Positions 21,633-32,246 of a stretch of DNA of 64,000 bases are shown here, piece after piece. The stretch comes from Ryuthela nishihirai (Eukaryota; Arthropoda; Arachnida; Araneae; Heptathelidae): the NCBI GenBank assembly GCA_038380435.1, contig JAWZYU010000004.1, positions 24,526,001-24,590,000 on the forward strand. The letters run 5' to 3'. The notes under the pieces are model-generated. The model was not told the DNA's origin, made no database searches, and saw only the letters and a list, made by a program, of their open reading frames with translations. The stretch's first letter is position 1. Every line of letters starts with the position of its first letter. The position numbers were made by a program, and so were the translations under genes.

Positions 21633-21945
21633 TTAATCTTTTGAGCAGAAATCACCAAAAAGTGCCATGTAAGCATTTTCCAGTTTTCGCAGCCCTCTTG
21701 CCTCTGTGATGATCTTTCCTGTTAAGTCATCTTCAACTGAAGCGAATGCTTCCAGAATTTTCCACCAAGACTCGTTCACACTTCGGCAAGCGTCAGCTCT
21801 AGCTGGCGATCGAGTTGCTGACAAATGTTTTAATGTTCATTTGGTCTGTAAGATTACTTTGCAACTTGCTGCTACACAAGCTCCTACTAAATGTAATGAA
21901 GGACAACTTATGGAATGCATATTCAACTAACAGATTTAATTTCAG
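21633..21945 (-). pseudogene. hAT-type transposase fragment (zf-MYM1-like subgroup)
   Basis: The minus-strand frame contains CPSLHLVGACVAASCKV followed, after one stop, by LSATRSPARADACRSVNESW and ILEAF. The pattern of a Cys/His...LNLV-like motif, then ...TRW.ARA-like, then a Ser-Trp helix is that of hAT proteins often annotated as zinc-finger MYM-type protein 1-like. The expected W of the TRW motif is replaced, and an in-frame stop lies between the two blocks. Weak hints of the preceding domain extend to about 22300. Non-functional. Confidence 0.5.
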
Positions 21946-21999
21946 TACTGAATATGCATCAGGCATATCATTTGGCGTAATCATCTTAATAATTAGATA

Positions 22000-23149
22000 A
22001 GTCAATTCCAAAGAGATGAGAGTCGTTATGACAGCTTTTGCTGCTGTTTGATGTGATTTATGTCCTATATTTGTGCCACATTCTTAATACATATCATATA
22101 AAAAAAAGACATCTGAATCGACGAGTATTAGACATTGAATCAAAATAATATTACCTTCTTTTATTTCGTCAATAATTATTCCTTTTGACTTGCTGCTCAG
22201 GAACTGAATAAATTCTTCATAAATGATTTACTGATAGATAACGGATATTTCCGCATCCTGGATTGTCATGTCTTCAAATGTGTGCTGGCAAGAATGTATC
22301 GACTTCTGAAACCATTTCTAATGCCATTAGATAATTTCCGTTTCTTCGCAACATCTAAATGGAAATGAGAAGAACTTAAATGTCTCCATATAAGAGCTAC
22401 AAGTTGTTTTAATATCCCCTTGCAATAAGAAATTTCTTTTTCGTAATGGAGCTATTAACCTTCTCTCAATTCTTCCTCTTGTTTCGGAGCTAACACAGAA
22501 GATTTGCGGATGGTGAAATTTCGGGCGATTCTGTGTTTGCGTTTTTCCACTAATTAAAACCTTTCCGTAGCTGATGTCAGAGTGAAATAATTGACATCGC
22601 CAAGACACAGAGAGAATGGAATATCAGAATACTTAAGTTCTCAACCTTTTCTTGCCGTTTAATTAAGTTTAAAAAGATTTCTTGAAAAATAATGTGCTTG
22701 ATTACTATATTCTCGATTGGTCTTACTAAAGTCCGCATCTTGAGCTTGTTGAAAACCATGCACTGAAAAATAAACTCGGCTAATGATTCACATTATAAAT
22801 CAATGATTATATAATCATTATAAATCAATGAGATCATTCACATTTATCAATTTCAATCAATTCACATTTATCAATCAATTTATTTAGGTTCTTTAAAATA
22901 TCGATTGTCGTTGGCGCTTTCTACTTCCTCAACAGTACTTGATGATTGAACAAGCTCTACATAGCCCTTTTCTTTAATGCTACATGTTAATTTATCCGCG
23001 TATCACTGAGTTGACTTACTGAGACATACAAACTTTCAAGGAAAAAAAGAATCCATTTTACCAGTTTTTCCTAACGCAACTCTTTCTTCGATAAAAAAAA
23101 TTCTTTCTCTTGATAAGATATTTATATTGATCTTCACTCAGTCTTTTTT
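22000..23149. other. Unassigned AT-rich DNA
   Basis: It may contain more of the decayed hAT gene on the minus strand (22010-22610), but no frame is convincing. Short direct repeats of TTCACATTTATCAATC lie near 22840-22880. Confidence 0.35.
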
Positions 23150-23520
23150 TTCCCGCCACTCATTGTGGGCGTTGCTCTCTCGCAAACAAGAGCACAAAGT
23201 GAGCAATTAGCAATTGGACGTGTAATGTGGGAGAGATGAGCTCCAGCACAGCACGTGCACCGAAGCCAGATATGCGGCGCACTTCACCAGAAATGGGAGA
23301 AGGGAGACGAGCAGCCGACAGGGGAGAGTGCTAGGGAAGGATGTGGGCGGTGTTATCTTCTCGTCCTTGCAACGTTTTGCTGCCAATCGGAAATTGTCGA
23401 TTGGATCGAATGGTTCTGGTGAGAGAACCCAGTCAGGGATTTTGCAGCCATCCGGGTCTAGGAGTCAGGGAGAGTGGGTTCTTCATTTGCAGTAACTAGG
23501 AAGCTGGTTCCGAAGTTGGC
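23150..23520. other. GC-richer, non-repetitive island
   Basis: Base composition shifts to about half G+C for roughly 350 bp, with several CpG-containing words (GCACGTGCACCGAAG, ATGCGGCGCACTTC). No long open frame and no resemblance to the repeats elsewhere in the window. It could be a host exon or promoter, or an unrecognised element. Confidence 0.3.
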
Positions 23521-24929
23521 ATATTTTGCATTGTATTTCATTATCTCATTGGTTAAATGTTCTTCTTTATTTATATCAGTGTTTGATTGATTCACCCATT
23601 TATCCTGACACGTGCTGTTATGTTCGAACCCGGTTAAGTTGAATTTGAAATGCTCTCCATTAAGATCATCTTGGCATTATCTAAAAATTTCCGCATTCTT
23701 TTAACAAAAAACGTTTTTCAATATTTATCCTTGTTAATTTGTTTAAAAAAAATTCTGCTTCTAAAAAATTTCAGCTCTAGACATGAGGTTTCATAGTTTA
23801 GAGGCAAATGAGCCACTGGATCCTCTTCCGTTCTAGGAATCTCTCTCCACTGTACAAAATCATCCATGGGTCGTCTTTGTTCGAAATCAAATTTCTGTCT
23901 AAGGAACGCCAGACTGGCTGCAACAGAAATGAGTAGCGACCGCAGCCACACGCTTTTTTTTATATCACAATCCTAATTTGCATGCTTGTGGTAGCATCGG
24001 TTAAATGTTGACGCATTTTTGAATTTCGCATTGGGAAATTGTTCACCACATTTCATGCCATTTCCTTTAAGTCTTTTTGAGATAGGAACATTATCCTTTA
24101 ATTCTGTGCACTGGCATCTATTATTTCATTCTGCAATTGAAACTTCAATGTTAAAGACGATAGAAAAAAAGATTAATAAATAATTGATGGATTTAATAAA
24201 TATAATAGTAAGTTGCTGATGACTTTTTAATGGTTTTACTTAGAGCCTTACTTAAAATAAGAAAGAAATTTAAACAGAAATTGTCGAAATCTTTTCGCTT
24301 CCCTCCATCTCTTTCGAATCAAATTTTTGTTTACGCCTTGTCTTTGTGAATCAGAAAACCTTTTTCAAATATTATATTTTCGTCATCGACGGCGAAATGA
24401 GAAATATTGTCGAAACACCTAAAATAACATTAAATGTGAGGGGGAAAACGATTCAGTAAAAAACTAGAAGATTTAAAAAAAAAAGTTATTTATAATGCAG
24501 TGAAAAAAAAACGTGTGAAGTATTTAGAAACCATTAATTTTATCTATCATTATTTGGTATAATATTGTAGAAAATATTAATAGAATTAATACGCATTTTT
24601 AACATTCAGAAATGACTAGATTATGAAAGTAATTTAGTAGATGGCATTTAGTTGGTTTCTGAAATGAATTTCTCCGCAAAAGATTCAGCCAAAGAAATAG
24701 TTACGGATGGCGTTTCAAGTTCTTGGCATGTGTCTGAAGGTTTGCACTCGTTCTTCCGAAGTTAACGAGCTACTTGTTCGAAAGCTTCTCTAAAATTGTC
24801 ATTACGTGTTAAAAACGAAGGCCTCATCGTCATTTCTCTCTTCGCTGGCGCATCAAGTTCGGTCTGCGAAACCTGTACGTTGTTGCTATGGAGCCTCTAA
24901 AGACGGCGAAAGATTTTACATTTTCACCA
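23521..24929. other. Unassigned AT-rich DNA
   Basis: No supported feature. About 30 bp near 23905 (CGCCAGACTGGCTGCAACAG) resembles 20760-20785. Confidence 0.3.
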
Positions 24930-25200
24930 GGTGCAGCATGGATACGAGACGAAAAAAATTCATGCCGATTTATCAGAAGTGAGTGGAGTTAATGTGGAAT
25001 ACTGTTAATAATTAATATTAATACCTGTTAATATGGTACTGTTACGGGATGGATGCGCAAATTCAGAGAAGGACGACAGAGCTTCGAAGACCTCTCTCGT
25101 GCAGGAAGACAGAAGGAGGTCGTGAACGAGAGAACCATCGCTGCTGTTCGTGAACTCATTAAGTAGATAGATTGTAATAAAGATATTTGTAATCTGCATA
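24930..25200 (+). pseudogene. Mariner transposase, N-terminal part (left of the palindrome)
   Basis: KKIHADLSEVSGVNVE, then GTVTGWMRKFREGRQSFEDL and SRAGRQKEVVNERTIAAVRE, fit the mariner N-terminal helix-turn-helix (HTH_48-type W..(R/K)F..GR.S..D..R.GR pattern). The residual second helix-turn-helix DICNLHKIL follows after a stop. The frame breaks around 24990-25030 and at 25163. The rest of the same transposase is found only on the far side of the palindrome (38770-39550). Confidence 0.75.
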
Positions 25201-25278
25201 AGATACTTATAATCTGTAGCAAATTTTAATAAGCCGTATGATCATTAGCAACAAAAAAACCTGACATGTTACGGCCTA
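25201..25278 (+). repeat. ~100-bp dispersed unit, left part (palindrome target)
   Basis: AATCTGTAGCAAATTTTAAT through GTTACGGCCTA matches 39246-39315. It is cut at 25278/25279 by the palindrome. Its continuation (TTTGGAGCAGGAAAAAAAAT) resumes after 38688. Confidence 0.8.
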
Positions 25279-25915
25279 AGTAGGGGGAAAGTGGGGGTTC
25301 TGGAACAGAGGCGGAGCTATGTTAATCCTATGGGCTCCGCCTCCCGTGTGTTTCAAGCTGGAGGCGGAGCACATTGGTCAGAATTCTCACTGTTTTTAAG
25401 ACTGAAATCAGACAATGGTGAATAAAATACCTCCCTCCAGTAATGTATTAATCTGAAATTATTCAGTTAAATTGCAGATAATCCACTCGTAATTTTCACC
25501 GACATTCATCTTGGTTTCCACCATTTAGAAACCTGACATCACCACAAACTCCCACGATTTTACCGTTAGTCCACCATCTTGGTTTCTAACCTCATCCGAA
25601 ATTACTAAGTCCAGACTCCGTCATCTTGATTCCTGACATATTAATTAAATGCTTATCAGAAGTTCCACTCCCCTTTATTAAACCTCCCCTATCAAAAACT
25701 GTCACCCCCTCATTAATTAACCCATTATCGAAAGTCCCCTTTTATTAAAAAATAAGAACCCCCCCCCCCCCCCTCTTTTCCACTGATTCCATTATTTTGA
25801 CATCCCCTGTGATTGCGTCATCCTCCTATAGCGTGAATTAAGTCCGCCATTTTGAAATCTGATGTCGCCAATTAGAGGAGCTTCTTTTCATTTACTGCGG
25901 GACAGTCTTTTAAAT

Positions 25916-26190
25916 CAGTTTCTGCGGGATAGTCCTCCTTCCAGTATAAATACGACATCCATCAGTCAGAATCCTCATTCTGTTGCCAGACGTTGACAGT
26001 GACAGTTCTCTGCTGCTGCGTCTCAGTGATTTTTTTCAACTACAACAGTATTAGTTCTCGACGTCCTCCAGTTTCTGCGGAATAGTTCTCCTTCCAGTAT
26101 AAATACAACATCCATCAGTCAGAATCTTCATTCTGTTCTCAGACGTTGACCAGTGACAGTTCTCTGCGTCTCCGTGATTTTTTTCAACTG
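25916..26190 (+). promoter_or_regulatory. Tandemly duplicated TATA/initiator core promoter, left arm
   Basis: Two units at a 153-bp period each contain CCTTCCAGTATAAATAC (TATAAA at 25945 and 26098). Each is followed, with the initiator A 32 bp downstream of the TATA box, by TCATTC (A at 25977 and 26130), which fits the arthropod initiator TCAKTY at the usual spacing. The zinc-finger ATG at 26338 lies about 200 bp downstream of the second start. Further tandem duplication (GCAGAAGCCAATAGTGATAG at 26194 and 26267) lengthens the leader in this arm only. Confidence 0.65.
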
Positions 26191-26337
26191 CTAGCAGAAG
26201 CCAATAGTGATAGTTCTCAACCTCCTCGTGTAGCAGAACACGAGGAACCTTCTGCAGCTCTTTGCTGCAGAAGCCAATAGTGATAGTTCTCAACCTCCTC
26301 GTGTAGTATCAGTTATTTTACAACTCACTGCTACATA

Positions 26338-26784
26338 ATGCATCCATGTGATATATGTGAGAAGGCTTTCACGGTCCAGAAAAATCTCATTCGCCATATG
26401 AGAAATCATGATGGGAATAACCTGTTTAAGTGCTCTGAGTGCGAATCGACATTCTCAAGGAGATATGACGTTCGACGTCATGAGTTAACCCACACCTCTA
26501 GAAAAACCTACAAATGTGAAGAATGTGCCATGGAGTTTGGAAGAAAAGACAATCTTTTACGGCATCAAAGAAAGCCACACAATAATAAGCGAAAACGTTC
26601 TGAAGATGAAAGGATTCCCCAAAAGAAACAAAAACCAGACCCTGAAGACCCCTGTCAGTTTACAGAAGAAATGAAAAGAACCCTATCAGCACATAAACTG
26701 ATGGCAACGGAAGAAACATCTGTTGACCTCACCTTTTTCCTCGAGTCCTCACGGCAGTCACTCCTAACTCACCTGAAAGAATAA
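26338..26784 (+). CDS. C2H2 zinc-finger protein, left arm (upstream part of the polymerase frame)
   Basis: 148 residues with three classical C2H2 fingers: C4-C7-H20-H24, C32-C35-H48-H52 and C60-C63-H76-H81. A basic nuclear-localisation-like stretch (KRKRSEDERIPQKKQK, 85-100) and an acidic or mixed tail follow. The start is the first ATG after the promoter (26338), directly before the first finger. The frame ends in TAA at 26782-26784 and continues in the same frame into the polymerase ORF with no gap. Many related arthropod and cnidarian elements, as I recall, carry such fingers fused to the N-terminus of the polymerase. This may therefore be the N-terminal part of one split protein rather than a separate factor. 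Likely role: DNA binding at element ends. Confidence 0.8.
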   Translation: MHPCDICEKAFTVQKNLIRHMRNHDGNNLFKCSECESTFSRRYDVRRHELTHTSRKTYKCEECAMEFGRKDNLLRHQRKPHNNKRKRSEDERIPQKKQKPDPEDPCQFTEEMKRTLSAHKLMATEETSVDLTFFLESSRQSLLTHLKE

Positions 26785-29700
26785 TTGGCCTCGAAAGGTA
26801 GCATTAAATGGTACCTTGTCGTGCAAGTGCACTTCAGGCGAAAAGTCTCCCCTTCTACCTTCGAACACTGTACCCCGTTTTTCCGAAGTAACTGTGTCAC
26901 AAGTCTTCCTACATCATCCCTAAACAGAGAACTGGATTCAGCGTGTAAGAAGATAAAGATCTCATTTGAAGAATTTGAAGGAGCACATAGTGGATGGACA
27001 CTGGATGCCGTACTCCACGCAGAAATGAACATTGGAAAATATATCCCTCTTGCAGGATCTAGTTATATCCCTACTCCAAGAGAATTACTGTTAAAACACG
27101 CTATTGTCAATGTATGTAATTCCGACCAAAAATGTTTTGTCTGGTCTGTTTTAGCCTCTTTGTATCCTGCCACAGATAATCCGCAGCGCCTTAACAACTA
27201 CATACATTTAGAAGAAAAATTAAACACATCTGGCTTAATTTTCCCTGTTACAATAAATCAAATATCTAAATTCGAAAAAATGAACAACATTTCTGTCAAT
27301 GTTTTTGGATATGAGAAAGAGGTGTCCCCACTTTACATCACACCATTCAGATTTAAAGCTCATGCAAATCTCCTTCTGTTATCGGATGGTGAAAAGCAGC
27401 ATTATTGTGCCATTAAAAATATGAGTAGACTTCTCAGTCCTCTCACTAAACATAAATGTCAGGCTTTCTATTGTGATTACTGCCTTCACCGTTTCAAAAA
27501 TGAATCACTCTTGAAGGATCATATCCCCTATTGTCAAGAACATGGGCCCCAGAGAGTAGAATTTCCAACTGAAGAAGAAAAATGGCTGAAATTCACTAAT
27601 TTCAAGTTTCAGCAGCCCGTTCCATACGTGATTTATGCCGACTTTGAATCATTCCTAGTGAAAGTGAACACTTGTATGCCTAACCCTGAAAAATCTCACA
27701 CCACTATCACAGCAAATCATGAACCCTGTGGATTTGCATATCTTGTTGTTGGACCTGATGACTGCAGCTATAAACCTCCAGTAGTTTATAGAGGTCCTAA
27801 TGCAGTAGAAGAATTTTTAGAACGTCTGCTTAAAGAAGAAGAAAACATCAAAAATTTACTATCGATGATAAAGCCAATGCAACTCTCGAATCATGAAGAG
27901 AAACTGTTTCACGACACTACTGACTGTCATATTTGTAAGCGTGCCCTAGGAGCAGATCGTGTGAGAGATCACGATCATATAACAGGTAAATTCCGAGGAG
28001 CTGCCCATAATTCCTGTAATCTGAACTTTAAGTTAACCACTAGGATTCCAGTTATCTTTCACAACCTAAAGGGATATGACAGCCACCTTATTATGCAGGG
28101 AATCGGCAGAATTAAAAATAAGAAGATTAATTGCATTCCCAATAACATGGAAACATACATAGCCTTCTCCCTGGGGACATTACATTTTATAGACTCCTAT
28201 CAATTTTTAAGCACATCTCTTGAGAAGCTAGTAAATAATTTATCAACAGATGAGTTCCATATTTTAAAGGACTACGTTGAACCCGAAAGGCTACACTTGG
28301 TTCTGACAAAAGGAGTTTACCCCTATGATTATATCGACAACAGTCAAAAGTTTCAAGAAACAGTATTACCACCACGTGAAGCATTTTACAACCAACTCAC
28401 AGAAGAAGCGTTAGGGGAAGAAGACTACACCCATGCAATAAGAGTGTGGAATACATTCAACATAAAAAATCAAGGCCAGTATCATGACTTGTACCTGAAG
28501 ACAGACGTGCTCCTCTTAGCAGATGTTTTCGAAAGTTTCAGAAAAATATGCTTTAGACACTATGAAATCGATCCCTGTCATGTTTACACAGCTCCTGGAT
28601 TAGCCTGGCAATCATGCTTAAAAATGACAAATGAAAATCTTGAGTTGATAACTGACATTACAATGTACCTTTTCCTGGAAAAAGGCATACGAGGGGGATT
28701 TTCTGTGATATGTAATCGTCTTAGTACTGCAAACAACAAGTATTTGGACGCCTATAATCCTCAGTTACCCTCTAAATACATTATGTACTATGATGCTAAC
28801 AATCTTTATGGATGGGCAATGTCACAATGCCTCCCTCAAAGCGATTTTCGATGGCTTAATAAAGAAGAAATAGCAGATCTAAATATTACGACAATTGCTG
28901 ATGATTCGAATAAAGGATACATATTGGAAGTTGATTTAGATTATCCAGTTTCTCTGCACGACAAGCATAATGATTATCCACTAGCCCATGAGAAACTTCA
29001 GATTACCAGCAGCATGCTATCCCCATATTGTCAAAAGGTTGCCCAAAGCCTTGGAATAAATACAAGCCAATCAGTTGTGAAATTAGCCCCAAATCTAAAT
29101 TCTAAGGAAAAATATGTCCTTCATTATCGAAATCTCAAACAATATTTAGCCTTCGGTATGCAGCTGAAGGAAATACATCGCGTTTTAGAATTTAATCAGT
29201 CTTGCTGGCCAAAACCATATATAGAATTTAATACAGATCAGCGGAAGAAAGCTAGAAACGACTTCGAGAAGGACTTCTTCAAACTGATGAATAATGCTGT
29301 GTTTGGAAAAACGATGGAAAATTTGAGAAATCGAGTGAAAATTGAATTGACTCAGAGCCCGAAGAGAGTATGTAAGCTCGTAGCATCCCCTGCTTTTCAC
29401 GCTTTTCGTGTTTTTGACAACGACCTTGCATGTGTGCAATCAAAGCTAACTAAATTGAAACTCAACAGGCCTATTTATGCTGGTTTCAGTATTCTAGATA
29501 TTAGTAAACTATTGATGTATAGCTTTCATTATGACTATATTAGTCCGAAATATGGAGAAAAAGCTAAATTATTGTTCACTGATACAGATTCATTGTGCTA
29601 CGAGCTTCAAACCGAGGACGTGTATGCTGATATGAAAGCTGATATAGATCGTTTTGACACATCCAATTATCACATTGACCATGTTTTGCATAGTACATAT

Positions 29701-30057
29701 AATAAAAAGGTACTAGGTAAAATTAAAGATGAACTTTCAGGAGTACCTATCAAACAATTTGCAGGCCTTCTTTCTAAACTGTATTCCCTTCAGAGTTTAC
29801 ATGAGGAGAAGAAAACAGGGAAAGGAGTCCCCAAATACGTCGTAAAAAGAACCCTTCGTCACAAGGATTACAGAGACTGCTTAATAAACAAATCACCTTG
29901 TCGAGTAGATTTGACAAGGATTCAAAGTAGCAACCACCATCTTCATACAGTGAAAGGTGTAAAACTTGGTCTGTCACCATTTGACGATAAAAGATATATT
30001 TTAGAAAATGGTTATGACACCCTTTCGTACGGTCACTACAAAACAATGAAAAAATAA
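26785..30057 (+). CDS. Protein-primed family-B DNA polymerase (Polinton/Maverick type), left arm
   Basis: Open for 1090 codons (numbered from 26785). The first in-frame ATG is at 27025, which would give 1010 residues. An N-terminal domain carries a C2HC finger (C230, C233, H246, C250). The 3'-5' exonuclease comes next, with Exo I YADFES (D286, E288), Exo II FHNLKGYDSHL (N427, D432) and Exo III YLKTD (D574). Between Exo I and Exo II sits an endonuclease-VII-like Cys/His motif (C381, C384, DHDH 395-398, H408, C411). The polymerase core has motif A YYDANNLYGWAMSQ (D670), motif B KLMNNAVFGKTMEN (833-846) and motif C FTDTDSL (D933, D935). All catalytic residues are present and the length is normal for the family. 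These enzymes copy linear element DNA from a terminal protein primer. No other Polinton gene accompanies it. Its only visible defect is the TAA separating it from the zinc fingers. Confidence 0.92.
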   Translation: MASKGSIKWYLVVQVHFRRKVSPSTFEHCTPFFRSNCVTSLPTSSLNRELDSACKKIKISFEEFEGAHSGWTLDAVLHAEMNIGKYIPLAGSSYIPTPRELLLKHAIVNVCNSDQKCFVWSVLASLYPATDNPQRLNNYIHLEEKLNTSGLIFPVTINQISKFEKMNNISVNVFGYEKEVSPLYITPFRFKAHANLLLLSDGEKQHYCAIKNMSRLLSPLTKHKCQAFYCDYCLHRFKNESLLKDHIPYCQEHGPQRVEFPTEEEKWLKFTNFKFQQPVPYVIYADFESFLVKVNTCMPNPEKSHTTITANHEPCGFAYLVVGPDDCSYKPPVVYRGPNAVEEFLERLLKEEENIKNLLSMIKPMQLSNHEEKLFHDTTDCHICKRALGADRVRDHDHITGKFRGAAHNSCNLNFKLTTRIPVIFHNLKGYDSHLIMQGIGRIKNKKINCIPNNMETYIAFSLGTLHFIDSYQFLSTSLEKLVNNLSTDEFHILKDYVEPERLHLVLTKGVYPYDYIDNSQKFQETVLPPREAFYNQLTEEALGEEDYTHAIRVWNTFNIKNQGQYHDLYLKTDVLLLADVFESFRKICFRHYEIDPCHVYTAPGLAWQSCLKMTNENLELITDITMYLFLEKGIRGGFSVICNRLSTANNKYLDAYNPQLPSKYIMYYDANNLYGWAMSQCLPQSDFRWLNKEEIADLNITTIADDSNKGYILEVDLDYPVSLHDKHNDYPLAHEKLQITSSMLSPYCQKVAQSLGINTSQSVVKLAPNLNSKEKYVLHYRNLKQYLAFGMQLKEIHRVLEFNQSCWPKPYIEFNTDQRKKARNDFEKDFFKLMNNAVFGKTMENLRNRVKIELTQSPKRVCKLVASPAFHAFRVFDNDLACVQSKLTKLKLNRPIYAGFSILDISKLLMYSFHYDYISPKYGEKAKLLFTDTDSLCYELQTEDVYADMKADIDRFDTSNYHIDHVLHSTYNKKVLGKIKDELSGVPIKQFAGLLSKLYSLQSLHEEKKTGKGVPKYVVKRTLRHKDYRDCLINKSPCRVDLTRIQSSNHHLHTVKGVKLGLSPFDDKRYILENGYDTLSYGHYKTMKK

Positions 30058-31793
30058 CATAACAGAAAAAAACCAGAATATTTCACTGTTATTTTTAATA
30101 TGTTTGAGCTATTTATGTATAAAAAATATGATAATTTTATCCAAATGTTAGCATATAACCCCCTATATATGTAAAAATATTACATGTCATCATTATTATA
30201 TGTAGATAGCTGTATGTAAAAACCATTTCCTCTGTTAACCTGCATTTTTTTTTTGTAAGCAGGCTGTAAAGTATAATCAATGTGAAAAAGCATCATTGTG
30301 AAATGTATAAAATTGTAAACCAATGGAAATCATTACATGTGCACGCATTGTCATTGTTTCACCTAATACTTTGAAATCAATAAAAATATTTAAATGAAAT
30401 ATATGTTTCGTCTGAGTTTTATCTCTAGCAAGCGAGGAGGTAAACAAGTGGGACTCACGTGACTTACTCCACGTGCACTCGTGATGCTGACTCACTTCCA
30501 CCCGCTCACATCCTGTTGGAACGTCAGACCTCGCTCACTGCGAGAAAGCTCTTCTAGGATCCATTTCTGGGATTACACTTATAACAAAAGGTGGGTAATT
30601 CTCTAAATTTTCATGGTTTATCAAACATTACTTATAATTTCGTGATGTAGTGACGTTCTCAAGTATTAAGAAGTGATGAAAACATAAGATTTCCTTTCAA
30701 AGTTATCGTAACTCGCTTGCTTGCTTGTTACCGGAACGAGCCTCCTAGAAATCAACGTCTTTTTTTTTTAAAGCAATCACCTCTCAAAAGCACCGGGACT
30801 TCAATAAATGCGCTGAGTGCTGTGTTTATGAAAAATTTATCAGTACAGGATGAAATTCTAATTTTTACTTTGCAGAGACGAGAACTTTGCGTAGATTTTT
30901 ACAGAGAAACAATTGAAATTATTGCATCAGCTATTTAGCGATAAATTATTTTAGAGCAGATTTTTACTGAATATTAATACTTTAGAATAAAGGATAATTT
31001 CCGGTATATAATACAGAGGTGTACAGACGAATTATTTTTCCTATGAATAAAAAAAAAATAGGATTTTCATACTGTTATTCGAATTACTCAGTTAATTCAC
31101 CACTTATTACAACTGTTTAGTAAAAAAAAATGCATTTAATCCCTAGATTTTTGACGACTGAGATAAAAAAAAATAATGTGCCTACCTACATTAAATACAA
31201 TATAAAATAGCGAAAATTCACCACTAATTTCAGCTGCTTAATATCAAGAAATACAGACGATTTCCTGTATTTTTTTTTAGCATTGCATATAAGAAAAAAA
31301 AAAGACTAGCGAACGTATCAACATGTACCTCTGATACTTAAATACGACATGCTCTGTGTTTCAATATTACACATTTTTCAGTAGTTTACGCATTAATTAC
31401 TAATTTTTTTTTTCATTCAACAGTTAAGTATACCAATTGGAAGTACTGTGAGCAATATTTCCTGTTTAAATGAATCTCTCTACAAATCTGCTTTAAAATA
31501 TTTTCTTATAATTTAGGGCAAAATAAAGAATTTTAATTAGCTTTCTTTTAACACTCTATACTTAATATATTGTCATCAACGTATTCTATATACAAAACGA
31601 ATTAATACAGCCTAGTTACTGGATATTAACATAATATTGAAGTGCTTTCTACCTAAAGAATAAAAAAAAAATGAATACTTTAATTTTAATTACATTTTCA
31701 GCCACTAGATGGCGACACAGTTACTATTAGACCTTGGGGCAGACGAGAGAAACTTGAAACCTTTGCTCAGAGCGCCACCTAGCGGGATTTTGT
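30058..31793. other. Left-arm non-coding region after the polymerase
   Basis: AATAAA at 30379-30384, about 320 bp after the stop, is a plausible poly-A signal. Short frames of 73-74 codons (30277-30501 minus, 30717-30938 plus) are matched in the other arm, but this follows from arm identity and they have no recognisable domain. The arm ends with AGATGGCGACACAG and GCGCCACCTAGCGGGATTTT, then the loop terminus. Confidence 0.6.
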
Positions 31794-32246
31794 AGTAGTT
31801 TGTTGCCATTTACGGATCCCCACTAGTGCTTTCATGGCCACGCCCACGTGAAATGGGGTTTAGAATTAAAATAGTTTTTTTTTTTGGGGGGGGGGGGAAA
31901 TAGTACTTCTCATTATCAACAGATGGCGCCAGGGGGGGTAATAATGGGGAGGGCTTAAAATATAGGTAGGTCGACCGGGGGGTCTGAAAACGAGAAATTA
32001 GCCTGAAATAAAGGGTTTTTGGGAAAATAGTACTTCTCGCTGTCAACAGATGGTGCCACTGAGGGTGAAAGGGGAGTTTAATAAAGGGGAGGAATTATTA
32101 TTATTAATAAGGGGGCGTGGTCTGTTGCGTAATGATTATGCAATGATTACGCCATGTTACGTAATGTTACGTAATAGGGGGCGTGGCATGTGACGTCATA
32201 GGGGGGAAGCACAAGTGGGGGATCCGTACAATGGCAACAAACTACT
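31794..32246. repeat. Palindrome loop with AGTAGTTTG/CAAACTACT inverted ends
   Basis: The 453-bp centre starts AGTAGTTTGTTGCCATTTAC and ends GGCAACAAACTACT, so the terminal ~30 bp pair, including GGATCCCC. Beyond that the two sides are only partly similar (CCACGCCC and GTGCTT blocks). Inside are two direct repeats, 127 bp apart, of AAATAGTACTTCTC followed by CAACAGATGG(C/T)GCC (near 31898 and 32025), and GGGGGCGTGG blocks. Sequence at 60031-60660 is related. AGTAG also starts the outer ends, so the loop looks like a mini-element with its own termini, though no separate target-site duplication brackets it. Confidence 0.7.

Noticed and set aside
22327..22608. 93-codon minus-strand frame between hAT fragments
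   Set aside because: No hAT or other motif could be matched. Likely chance or too decayed.
29185..30046. Minus-strand frames inside the polymerase (29185-29439, 29774-30046, and mirror copies)
   Set aside because: Shadow frames of the polymerase gene.
30277..30938. 73-74 codon frames conserved in both palindrome arms (also 33106-33321 and 33541-33765)
   Set aside because: Conservation is explained by arm identity. No domain; initiator and frame features are weak.
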